A DNA stretch of 64,000 nucleotides, from NCBI RefSeq assembly GCF_026230105.1, contig NC_079481.1, positions 16,137,042-16,201,041 on the forward strand, in the 5' to 3' direction. This document shows, piece after piece, positions 21,600 to 31,454 of the stretch. A program made the translations under genes and the position numbers. The stretch comes from Diorhabda sublineata. Taxonomy: Eukaryota > Arthropoda > Insecta > Coleoptera > Chrysomelidae. The first letter of the stretch is position 1, and each line of letters opens with the position of its first letter. Below the pieces are notes generated by a model that had not been told where the DNA came from, did not search any database, and was given only the letters and a program-made list of their open reading frames with translations.

Positions 21600-22425
21600 T
21601 CGTCTGTTGCCTGTTTCGCTTCGCTCGTCTCGCAATTTTTAGACTCGTCGAACAACGTAGCACATTTTATTTGCTACTCTCTATGTGTGGGCATGTTAGT
21701 GAAAAAGTTCTTTTGTCATATCTACGGATATATCAACTGAGTTTGGCTTCAGCATTGGCCTTGTCAGAGGATTCACTTTGTGTGGCAATTGTTGTTTCAG
21801 CTGCTGCTAACGAAAAGAAGAGGAAATAATCTTTGCCTTTTATATTCTATAGATACTGCAGCTGGTTAAGAACTCCACATTATTACTCACAGTCCAGTTT
21901 AATAACACCAACAGAATAAATTGTAAGATGTCGTAAGTTTAGTCTTACAACTCTAAAAGCTTATAACCTGCAATCAACAACTTACTTCGTTAACACAAGC
22001 GATTATGAAAAATATGGCTTTTGTCTTGATCATGTAAAAATAAGACTGCACGAGGTAGTATTAAAACTGCTTACACTAAAAATTTCCATATCTGAAAACA
22101 ACAATTTCTTTTGAATAAATTTGTTTGTCTTAGAAACGAAAATTTTGATGAATTTAATAATGTAAGCATACAAGAATTGAATAATTAATAACCTTCGTTT
22201 ATCGAATAAACACGAAAGAAGTTTTTGTGGATGATACTGAAAATATATATAGGATAAGGATACACTGAGGCATACAATCTAGTTCAAATAGTAGACTTTA
22301 AATGCTGCTCAATCGTCAATAAGACGAGTGTATTCTCAAGATGTTTTGCAGCTGCAGTATAGAATCGATTTTTATAGCTGCAAACTTTAAGAAACCGTAA
22401 AACTTCAGCTATGAACTAATAAAAT
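21600..22425. other. No recognisable gene
   Basis: An 89-codon plus frame (21560-21829) overlaps the end of the recombinase fragment; it is hydrophobic and Ser/Leu-rich and matches nothing I know. The rest is AT-rich. Confidence 0.45.
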
Positions 22426-22429
22426 GAAT

Positions 22430-22790
22430 TAAGCAGAAACAGTTAGAAAGAGATTAGGAGAACATGAATTAAGGCTAAGACGATCAGGCAACATTTCGTT
22501 AACAGATTAGGATTTGCAGGTTTCTGAACTGAATATCAACTTAGGGCTCGAGTCTTGTTCACCAATGAGTCCAAATTGATTGTTCCAATAAATGATAGTC
22601 GTCTAAAAGTGTATAGAAGACCTACCTTCATTTGTATAATTATACAATATCAGTTTGATTCATACGGTAAAGGTATTTTGATTTGGACGCACCGACCTGC
22701 ATATTGTTTAACACAGTACTTTAAATGCTGGAAAGTACATTATTTAGACCTTTTAAGAGCACTTAATTTTCTTTTCTCAATTTGTATGTG
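22430..22790 (+). mobile_element. Tc1-like transposase remnant
   Basis: The plus strand reads ETVRKRLGEHELRLRRSG (end of the second HTH), then ARVLFTNESKLIVPINDSRL, KVYRRP, CIIIQYQFDSYGKGILIW and, one frame on, GRTDLHIV and LNAGKYI. This is the Tc1 catalytic core: 'LFTDESxFxLxxxDGRxRVYRR', 'GGGSIMVWGGI', 'GRTDLHVVxxGTLTxxRY'. The first catalytic Asp is replaced by Asn (F-T-N-E-S). The region with the second Asp and final Glu is lost. At least two frameshifts. No terminal repeats were found. Confidence 0.85.
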
Positions 22791-22799
22791 AAATTTAAT

Positions 22800-23715
22800 T
22801 AGAATAAATCTCTTTTTTTGACAGTTAAATATAAATATACTATAATTATAGTAAAAAATCTGTCAAATTTTTCTGTGTTATAGTCGATTTCCATTTACTC
22901 ATTACTCACCAGTGAGTAATTGCTACATACCTGAAACAAAAATAACATATGATTAATTAATTAATACCATGAAAAATGTTATAATAGTTATTCTGTCTTA
23001 TTGCAGTGATCAAAAATCAGAGTGTATTTGTAATTATAGTTGAAAGAATCATATCAATTTCGAAAAATTTAAAGGCATACGACTATCATTATAATATCAA
23101 TTATGATATTTGAGTTGCAAATATGTGTCTAGAAATTTCAATTATATTGAATATGTACCCACGGCACTGATACATCATCTGGTTTTAAAATAGAACTAGG
23201 AATGAATGATTGTTGCACATGTTACATATTCTATTTATAATTTACGATAATTTTCAATTAAGACTTTTTTGCTTTGGAGGGTGTTAACTTTACTTAAGAA
23301 GGGAAAGATAATTTTTAAACCGTTCCTAATGATTTAGTAAATAAATCAGGGGGCGTTTTTGACAACAACGGAAACACTCGTGAAGAGGGTTTATCTACGG
23401 GTTTGAGCATAAAGAGAGTTTGTGATTTGGAATAAATCCAGTAGTTTCAATATCATTTTTTTCTGAAAAACACTTGGATCATTTGACTAAAACGCCATGA
23501 AAATTCTAATAACTGAAATTAATCTATACTCAATATCGTATTGGTTCTTTTAGCTCTTCAACTTTTCCCGATTTGGTCTTCATAATTTTGCTTCTCAATT
23601 ACACCAAATGATTAAGATCTGGGGATTTTGGTTGCTATTCAAAGCTGAAACCCGAAACCTTGAAACCCGACTGAACTGTCAATGCATCTTTTTATGGTGG
23701 ACAATTGAATCGACT
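22800..23715. other. No recognisable gene
   Basis: AT-rich. A short inverted repeat, tttactcattactcaccagtga, near 22900 is the only structure seen. Confidence 0.5.
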
Positions 23716-23719
23716 CAAC

Positions 23720-24292
23720 CAATCTTTAAATTCTCCGTCTGGCTGTCCATTGGTGCAAACAAATTCTGAAAAAATTGAAACGCAGTGCTTCAAAAATACG
23801 TCAATAAGATCGTGACAGGGACAAATCATGGATCTATGTATAAGAACCTGAAACTAAACAACAATCGACTGCATGGGTTTTTCAAGACGAGGCAAATCCA
23901 ACAAAAGTCACCGGTTTTTTCGGAATAACTGGACATGTCAACACCGTTCCATTATAGCAACATAGAACGGTCAATTCTGGATGGTACACCAGCATTTGAT
24001 TGCCAAAAGTATTCGAACAAATCAGGGAAAGTAATCGCAGAAGAAGAATCTGACGGGCGTAGTGTGTTCAGTACCGAATTGATGGGTCATCTGCCGTACA
24101 TTCAGTCTTTGTTTAGCACCCAGTGATTTCTTCTTATACTCGAAGATCAGATATAAATTGCGAGGTCAACGTTTTTCAATCATAATGGAGAATATTTTGA
24201 AAAACAATAAAGCCGTATCCAATAATAAATATTTGTTTTTATTTGTCTATCTCAAAACAAAAGTAGCAAGCCTCGTAATTACCGTAGGGAAA
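23720..24292 (+). mobile_element. mariner element, 3' two thirds (mellifera-like)
   Basis: The plus strand gives SVHWCKQILKKLKRSASK, then DKSWIYV and EPETKQQSTAWVFQDEANPT, GFFGITGHVNTVPL, RTVNSGWYT, then frames for ELMGHLPY and GEYFEKQ. These are the catalytic core and C terminus of a mellifera-type mariner. The first Asp survives as D-K-S-W (Glu changed to Lys). The segment with the second Asp is shortened, and the third falls where ELMGHLPY continues into altered sequence. The 3' end at 24270-24292 (agtagcaagcctcgtaatta) is the same terminal repeat found near 5270 and 28612. The 5' third is absent. Confidence 0.9.
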
Positions 24293-24966
24293 GTATTCAT
24301 AAAGTAAAGAAGCTTACTAATATTCAATTTCTGTTGGATTTACAGAAAAAATATTGATAAAATTTTTTTCAAATAATTCATCGTTACTCCAAACGAACCT
24401 ATTATCATGTTTTTTTTTAATTAGTATATTATGTACTCCTCATTTTAGTAGTTTTCCTTTCTTTGGGTTCTACAATGACAGTTGACATACATTTTTTTCT
24501 TAATATTACTCAACAGGAAAAATCTAGCGGTATGAGATCATGTAGAGGATTCGGCGATATTATGATATTTTAATAATAATTATGTCATGTTTCTATGTTA
24601 TAATTTACCCTTTTCCTACCATGGAACCACTCCATTCAAAAAAATTAAGAGATAGAAAAACTGTATCGTTTTTTTGCTATCTCGTGACAACCTGAGGCTC
24701 CAGTTAGCTTATATTGAAAACAGGTGAAACTAACTATAAATTGATTTGGATTCAAGAGTCTTTACTAGCAGCGCCATCTGATTTTACCCAATCCTTAACA
24801 TTGTATTTACTTTTTCTTCAACAAAAATAGTGTGATTTAATGTAAAAAAAATGAAATTCTACCGAAAAATAATAATGATTATAGAAAATCATTAAAGTCT
24901 ATGGACTAAATACATCATTGGGAAGTAAAACGAATAGAATAGAACAGATCCCTGTTTGGTTATGTT

Positions 24967-24969
<3 letters not shown>

Positions 24970-25017
<48 letters not shown>
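24970..25017. repeat. (TA)n microsatellite
   Basis: Forty-eight bases of uninterrupted TA dinucleotide. Confidence 0.97.
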
Positions 25018-25020
<3 letters not shown>

Positions 25021-25670
25021 GTTTTTTTTCATATCTTGGAACATAAGCTCTTTTTCATTCAATTCTGTTGTATCTACTCGTTCCTACTCATAATTTCTAT
25101 CTGTGTTCCCTTCAACAATTCAACAACTAGGAATCCCTCTCATACCTTTAATATGTAGAATTCTGAATTGTTTTTAATTTATAACTGCTTTTATTTGTTG
25201 AGGATACGTTTTTTATTGTTATTGTTAAATATTAATTTGATAATCGTGTCCGGGAATAGTTTCAGTTTTTATTAATTCAATTCACAAGGTGTTTCCAGCT
25301 TTTCTACATTTTCTATTCACTTCTATTGTCGTTCGTTAAAAAACTGGTAGCGTTCACTTCAATATTGTTCACCTCATCTGAGTACCAGTTATTTATATAC
25401 TTTAACTGAGACTGAATACCACATTCTAAAGAAGAGTCTCCAGCCGGGGATGTAAGGTTACACGATAAAGAGGACGACGTCTTGTAAAGAGGGAAGTTTC
25501 AAATAAAACTCCTAAACCCAATAACTTCAGAATGCAGAAAAACAACTATTTTAAAATGACCTTAACTTTTACCTTATGTTAGACGAAAAAAGTCAGTTTA
25601 GCTATTCATTGCAACATTTTTAGACAGAAGTTACTAATCCAAGCCCCCCCCAAAAAATTAATGATCATAA

Positions 25671-25772
25671 GGTTTACACTTTTACTACACCAACACTCAC
25701 AATTTTCACTGTCTGACGCACATTTCCATAACCAACTTATCGTCTTCAGAGACTGAAGGTGAAAGTAAACTT
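25671..25772 (+). repeat. Palindromic MITE, left arm only (copy D)
   Basis: It matches the left arm of the 20153 copy: tttactacaccaacactcac, ttcactgtctgacgc, aaccaacttatcgtcttcag and gactgaaggt. The complementary arm is absent, so this is a half element. Confidence 0.7.
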
Positions 25773-26567
25773 AACACATCCCTTCAGCAGGAAATTTTAC
25801 ATTTGTTCCTAAACTAATACCACCAAAAACCACAATAATCTTCGCCTAATCAATGCCTGCATAATTTCTCGACAGGTCTGCGTATAGGAATCGGATAGAA
25901 ACCAAAATATAGCTTAATTCAATGAATTTCGATTCGTGCTTCGACTCACTTTCAAGAAAGAAAAACCATTTATAATCATTATGTAGGGCAAAAAATTATC
26001 AATATTCTCGTAAAAAATGCCAATTTTTTTTCTCCAAATTTTCCTTAAAGCTAGAACAGTTTTCTCTTTATAGAATTAATCTAAGAGATTTATGTAGAAT
26101 TTTGAGAGAAAAAAACTTACAATCACCGTTCTATCATATTAAACATTGAATTTATTTTATTTAATATACAGCAATTAACGCCGTATATAAATATTGTTCA
26201 AATATAAGGAATTTGATTATTTTCATCTGATATAATTAACTCGTATATAATATTTAAGTAAATACTGACTCATACCCATTGTAATAAATTACCTTTTGTT
26301 AGACAGACTCTTTATTTCACCCATTATTTAGTCATGACCTCCCCCGAAACGTACTTGCCTACAATAGTGTTAAAACTTCCGCAACCGTAACATGACCGCA
26401 ACAACTGTTACCATGTTTAAACTGTGGGGTGTGCCAAATGCTCCACATCAGTTAAAAGACAATTGCATTTAATGCAAACATGCCTGACCGTAAAAATTGT
26501 TCATCTTATCGTCTGTCATCTGTTGAAATTTGATCTATTGATGATTGAGTAGGTAGATTGTCTAATC

Positions 26568-27963
26568 CAGAGGTGTCAAACTCAATTTTGCAGAGAGTCA
26601 TATATTAAATTTTAAATTTGTAGGTTGGCCAGATTTGAAAAAAAAATGGAGTGAATTATTACTTAATTCGTGCGGGTTGATAAGAGACGGCGCAACATCG
26701 TTCCAAGTTTCGGAACCTGCGTTGGAAAGCTACTGTTTTTGTACGTCTGTTCAGTATATGTAATTCATTTGAAGCGTTAACAACAATATTTTTTTTTCAA
26801 TCAAATATGTCGAACTTTGTTCCTGAAAAAGTGTTTTTGCCGGGAGTTCTTCTTCATTATTTTAATATGAAGAAAAATGCTGTCTAAAGTCATTGTATTT
26901 TGGATTCATTACGACAACCCCAAGCGCAAAAAATCATATGGGAAATACGGTTAACCAGCCAATTCAACGGTAAAGCCGAATATCCATGGCACCAAGGTAA
27001 TGCTCTTTATTTGGTGGAATCAGAAGGGTGTGCAGTATTATGAGCTGCTAAATCCGGGTGAAACCATCAATGGAGAACGCTACCGAACACAAATAATCCG
27101 TTTAAAGAGAAGCCGAAAACGTAGCGGAAAAACGTCCGGAATATGCGACAAGACACAAGGCAATAATTTTCCATGAAGACAACGCTCGGCCACACGTTGC
27201 TATTCCAGTTAAGAACTGTTTGGAAAACAGTGGATGGGAAGTTTTACCTCAACCGCTTTATAGCCCAGACCTTGTCCTTTCTGACTACCATTTGTTCCGG
27301 TCGATGCATGCAGAACGCCCTCACTGGAAAGCGGTTTACATCAGAGCAAGATATCAAAAATTGGCTAGATTCATTCTTGGCTGCCATGCAGGCGCCGGTC
27401 TTTTGGGATGGGATCCATAAATTACCAAAAAGATGGGAAAAGGTCATAGCTTCAAATACTTTGAATAATACTATTGTACACATTTTTCTTAAATAAACGT
27501 TCAAATTTAAAAAAAAATCACAAAACCATTTTATTGATTAAATTAAATAAGCATATAATATACGATTGTTAAAAATCATATCAAAGTTATAAAAGATGTT
27601 GAGGTAATTATGTTGAGCTCGAGGATCCAGATACCTGAGTTGTTTTTGACAAGCTCATTGATGTCAGTTATCATATTCGTTGTAGTTATTTTAAGACAAT
27701 CAGATTTTTACCATGTAACTTCATATTCAGATCAGTCAAGTGTTTATTCATATCTACCAAAAAGGCAGAATCAATCTACCAGTCATTGTCATAATCAATT
27801 GGTTTGCCTTTTTCTAACATGAAGTATTTAAAACATCCGTAGAGGAATCGAATAAAGTCTAAAAGCTCTGAAAAACATTCTTTTTTCTGTGACATATTTC
27901 GATCGCGGGCCTTATTAATACGGCCCAGGGGACGGAAGCGGCCTGCGGCCTTTGACATGACTG
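26568..27963. mobile_element. hAT-type element shell with a mariner inserted
   Basis: The left end starts cagaggtgtcaaactcaatt, and the right end, read on the minus strand, starts cagtcatgtcaaaggccgc. Both fit the 'CAGNGGTGTCAAA' ends common in insect hAT elements, and the right subterminal region has the usual GC-rich 'ggcccgcgggcc'-like sequence (27900-27950). Flanks are gtctaatc and atctaact, which agree at five of eight positions in an nTCTAnnn pattern, consistent with an old hAT 8 bp duplication. A mariner occupies 26808-27500. No hAT transposase remains. The 72-codon minus frame at 27776-27994 crosses the right end and is not a gene. Confidence 0.6.
26808..27500 (+). mobile_element. mariner element with internal deletion (capensis/mauritiana-type)
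   Basis: The start at 26808 reads MSNFVPEKVFLPGVLLHYF, the usual N terminus of this subfamily. The protein then jumps to sequence normally found after the first catalytic Asp (HGTKVMLFIWWNQKG-like, in shifted frames), and continues YYELLNPGETINGERYRTQ (approximate, one shift), EKRPEYATRHKAIIFHEDNA with the second Asp, NSGWEVLPQPLYSPDLVLSD with the third Asp, then ALTGKRFTSEQDIKNWLDSF and FWDGIHKLPKRWEKVIAS. Most of the DNA-binding domain and the first Asp are deleted. The C-terminal third is split between two overlapping frames by one frameshift near 27310. It sits inside the hAT shell. Confidence 0.92.
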
Positions 27964-27969
27964 ATCTAA

Positions 27970-28610
27970 CTTTAGAATTACTTTTATTTTTCAAATATAC
28001 TCATTAAGATTGAGAAATGTAAACAAAGTCTAATTTTCAGCAATGAGAATAATGAAAACTTTTAGGTAGAAAATAAATATTTTCCACATTCAATCTAAGA
28101 ACAAAATTTTACTGAACTCTATTTAGTGGAAAAACTAGGCCTTTTTTACTCTGGTGTTGTAAAAATTTTGTTACACACCGTAGCTTTTTGTAGTTTTGTT
28201 GGAAAAAATATTCAAATCGACGCCAAATATCGATTGCATTTTCTGTTTTATATTGTATTGTTTTGATTGCATATTTTATATTATTTCCAATATACAATAC
28301 GGCAGGGAATAAAGGAAAAGTACCAACAGATTGAGAAACGCGTATTTTTGTTATAAAAGGAAAACTTTTAGATGAAAATTTTATGAAGGGGTATTAAGAG
28401 AACGACTCATAAAATAAATAAAATCACAGTTAGTAGAAACTCCGAACGCGTTCAAGACACGAAGAAGTATACATACCACATCTTTACAATAAAGCACGTT
28501 ATAGAAAAAACTAATAACACAAATGACAAAGTGTATTTTCTCTGTTAACCCAACAGAAATTGAATATTAGGAAGCTACGTTACTTTATGTATACTTTCCC
28601 CACGGTAATT
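27970..28610. other. No recognisable gene
   Basis: The 62-codon minus frame at 28109-28297 has no motif that I recognise. AT-rich otherwise. Confidence 0.45.
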
Positions 28611-28611
28611 A

Positions 28612-28862
28612 AGAGGGATGCTACTTAAGTTTTAAGATAGACTTAGAAAAATAAATATTTATAATTGGATAAGGTTTTATTGTTTTTCAAAATATTCTCC
28701 ATGTAATTTGAATGCATCAACCACTTGAAAAATGTTGACTTCGCAATCATTGTGTGCCAAACAAGGACTTTACGGCAGATGACCCATCAATTCGATGTTT
28801 TGTTTGTCCAAAAACGTTTTTGTTTGAACTGATGTGTGAGAGCTCGCCTTGTAGTGATGGTG
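28612..28862 (-). mobile_element. mariner 3' end (mellifera-like), second copy
   Basis: On the minus strand SSHTSVQTKTFLDKQNIELM leads into GHLP, and further on the sequence around the stop reads as in the 24.2 kb copy (MENILKN frame, gagaatattttgaaaaacaa). It ends at 28612 with a terminal repeat, atgctacttaagttttaaga, matching the copies at 5.27 and 24.29 kb. The 5' boundary meets a different transposase at about 28862. Confidence 0.85.
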
Positions 28863-29180
28863 AGTGGTTCGTCTTCTGCTAGCAATCTCCAACCATTCCC
28901 ACCTACACATTAACCGAATATTTATGCTGAAATCCCTTTTCACAAACAAAGTGCTTATTTTCTTCATCCCAAACGTGACTATTACTAGAGTTGAAAATTC
29001 CTTCCCTGGTAAATCTAGCCTCGTCGATATACAACACATATTTTGAAAAATTTCGATTTTCACGATACTTTAAATACCAGTTTGAAAATTTCTATACAGT
29101 AGAATGGTCCACTCTTAAAGCGCGACCTACAGTTCGAGTACTTAAAGCTGGCCTTTCAAAAATATTATTCAATATTTAGT
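28860..29180 (-). mobile_element. IS630/Tc-type transposase fragment fused to the mariner end
   Basis: The minus strand from 29180 reads RPALSTRTVGRALRVDHSTV (second HTH), and then, after missing sequence, VLYIDEARFTREGIFNSS, NSHVWDEENKHFV and QHKYSVNV. This is the insect transposase family with the 'VLFTDExxFTRxGxFNxxNxHxWxxENPHxxxxxxxQxxxSVNVWxGI' core; the first Asp is the D of IDEA. Related fragments lie at 41480-41850 and 60655-61055. The open frame continues without a clear break into mariner sequence, making an apparent chimera. Two or more frameshifts. Confidence 0.8.
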
Positions 29181-29309
29181 TTGACAAAATGACAAAATGA
29201 CAAAATAAGTGTATTGAAGTAAGCGGCCAACAGTTTGAACAATTGAGATTATGAATCATTTGTATTTGTTTTGAACTACTTGCGCTAAATCTAAATCTAA
29301 TCTAAATAT

Positions 29310-29858
29310 ATACAACACCATTCATTTTAGCTCCATAAGAGCTTCGATCTTGCAACAGCAACCTTTCTGGCGGAGAAATGAGCTTTTTAAAATTAGTTGC
29401 TTTCTTTTGAAGCTTAATTTTTCCCAGAATGTAATCAAACGTTTCCACTGACATTCTTAAAAACTGAAAAAATCTTATTGGATCACTGCGAAATTCATGA
29501 TAAAGGTGATGGAGTTCGCCATAAGCAAGTTCATGAACGCCTTGTATTTTTTGCTTTTCTTTGAAATTAGCCTTCGCAGTCGTGTACTTTCTATAAGTAA
29601 TAATTGTTTGGATATCAAATTCATTACGTCTTTTTGGTTTGAAAGCTAGAAAATAACTAAAACGACGTTTAACCAATTTGAACAGGACAACGCGCGCGAT
29701 GACATCGCAAAAGCGGCATCGCTCGACGCTTACCGCTTGAGCGTTGCCAATATGAACGCACACTAAGGGTTCGTATTCCTATATCAAAATGAATCCTTTA
29801 TTGAGATCTCTTTGTGGTAGAGCGTTATCGGTCGAACATAGAAACACCCTGTATTATT
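29310..29858 (-). mobile_element. PIF/Harbinger element: terminus and N-terminal half of nuclease
   Basis: A minus-strand frame of 153 codons runs 29763-29302. It reads GNAQAVSVERCRFCDVIARV, then an unusual basic segment, then VHELAYGELHHLYHEFRSDP, RFFQFLRMSVETFDYILGKI and LISPPERLLLQDRSSYG. The 'RFFxFxRMSxxTFDxLLxxI' and 'ISPxERLL' blocks are the N-terminal signature of Harbinger nucleases. The catalytic D, D and E lie further on and are missing. Beyond the start, 29764-29858 ends in caccctgtattattatt; reversed this gives the cagggtgttt terminal repeat, with TTA-like flanks. A copy of just this end occurs at 53667-53767. Confidence 0.85.
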
Positions 29859-29859
29859 A

Positions 29860-30165
29860 TTATTTATCTAGTCGCATTACTTCCATAGACTTGTGCACAG
29901 GTTAATCTCCAATAATATATGTTCCCGGCATGTATTAGCCCAATTAAGTAAATTCATGTACCGGCTCATAGGACTAATACCTAGGCTATGGGTTTACAAA
30001 TCCTATTCTAAACCATTTTGATAGCTGATGCCAATATTACTAGATAATATTAGCCCAGTTTGGACTTTTTATAATTCGGGATCACGAGACGAATGAATAC
30101 AGGTTGTCTCATCATAATTTAAAATAAAATCGTAGATTGTACGATAAGTAATTGACAGTTCTATT
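29860..30165. other. No recognisable gene
   Basis: The sequence between the Harbinger end and the coding remnant is without frames. The word tattagcccaat recurs twice. Confidence 0.45.
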
Positions 30166-30169
30166 TGAA

Positions 30170-30545
30170 CAATTTTAGCTGGTAGGTTGTTAGCCGAGGT
30201 CGAAGTTTATTGCAAACGTACTGAGCTTCTACATCATTGTTGTATTCAGGTTCTAGTGGAGCTGGAGATCTATTACACTTTTTCATATTTTCATTTTTCA
30301 GCCACAGAGTTGCCGATTCAGCAACATTGCTGATATCCAAAAATTTTGCTATATCTTTTGCGATTGTGCCAATTTTTTACTCATCAACCACGCAGGGTTA
30401 TTAGCAAATAATTTAGGTTTAATACATTCGATCATTAAATCTAGATTTTACTATTTAGTTTACAGTCCTTCAGGTAATTCATAAATTTCTTTGGGTCTTC
30501 TTAAAGTAGCTTTTCCAATTTATCTTGTTTCTGCAAGTGAGTAGC
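30170..30545 (-). pseudogene. Unidentified coding remnant with two frameshifts
   Basis: The minus strand reads LQKQDKLEKLL, EDPKKFMNYLKDCKLNSK, then in the next frame LDLMIECIKPKLFANNPAWL, and in the third frame GTIAKDIAKFLDISN with ESATLWLKNENMKKCNRS, ending VCNKLRPRLTTYQLKLFK and a stop. Two single-base shifts join a span of about 120 residues. Composition is strongly coding-like (charged, few low-complexity runs), and the Trp/Leu spacing suggests a helical DNA-binding domain, but I do not recognise the family. It lies between a Harbinger fragment and a Jockey fragment and belongs to neither as far as I can tell. Confidence 0.45.
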
Positions 30546-30589
30546 TCCTTCTTAATATGAATGGCAATTGGGTGGTTGGAATATTGTTG

Positions 30590-31450
30590 GCAGATTGCGG
30601 TTAGTGAACTCTGGGAATCTGTTATTATAAGGATATTCTTAGATCCAATTTTCTGAAATTCCTAAAGTGCTTCTAGAATGGCAAACAGTTCAGCAGAGTG
30701 GATAGATGTAATGGAACGGAGCACAAAGGATTTAGACAGGTTTTCAGAGTAAAAGGCTGCTCCAGTTTCATCTTGAAACTTACTTAAGGTTCTTAGGAAT
30801 TCTTGTTTTATTACGTTTGTTGGTTGTTGGTGTTTCTGATGTATTGAGGTGGACAAATTTCCGGTTTAGCATAGCATCTATTGATGAAATATCATAGATA
30901 TTTGAAAATTGCAGATTCATACTGGATAGATATGTGTTGATATTGTGATAGAAAGGAGGATTAGTTGAGTTGGATGAAAATTTCTTTTTAGAGTGTTCAG
31001 ATACGACGTTACGGATTACAGAATTTCTTGTATTTGATAATAAAGAGACCGCGTATGATAGTGCTTTGAATGGAACTTGTACGATGAGCACCCAAAAAGA
31101 TACGGAGTGCTATGTTCTGAATAACTTCCAGTGACTGTAGAATAGTTTTTGTAGCAGATTTCTAAACTTGAGTAGTCTGCACCTCAGTTTTTGAATGCTA
31201 TTGTCCTAAGCAGGTTAATTGCATGTTGACATTTTTACTTCAATGTCAGAATGTGTTTTCCATGCTAATTTACGATTAAGTATCATTCCTAGGAAGTTTA
31301 CGTGTTTCACATATTCTAATTTTTCTCCATATAAAGTTTTAGGCTGTAGTTGGGCTCTTCTTGAGAAACATATCGCTTTTGTTTCGAAATATTGAATCGC
31401 AACCCACTTATTTTTGACCAATGTTCTATTGTAGCTATTGTTTGTTCGAT
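30590..31450 (-). mobile_element. Jockey-like LINE: RT tail and RNase H
   Basis: The minus strand from 31421 gives ETKAICFSRRAQLQPKTL, then YGEKLEYVKHVNFLGMILNR and KLAWKTHSDIEVK, the segment after the RT palm. Next come VPFKALSYAVSLLSNT and HSKKKFSSNSTNPPFYH. The RNase H domain follows: FQDETGAAFYSENLSKSFVL, SIHSAELFAILEAL (catalytic E in the A-E-L box) and IGSKNILIITDSQSSLTAI (catalytic D in the T-D-S box). The usual final 'PSHxGIxGNExAD' block is missing. Frames change between 31210 and 31100 and near 30800. Upstream palm and endonuclease are absent. Confidence 0.92.
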
Positions 31451-31454
31451 GTTC

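Larger units (their letters stand above)
24295..26565. other. No recognisable gene apart from listed repeats
   Basis: This contains the (TA)n tract at 24970 and a partial MITE at 25671. A run of nine C at about 25645 is an isolated homopolymer. Elsewhere AT-rich sequence with no frames. Confidence 0.5.
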
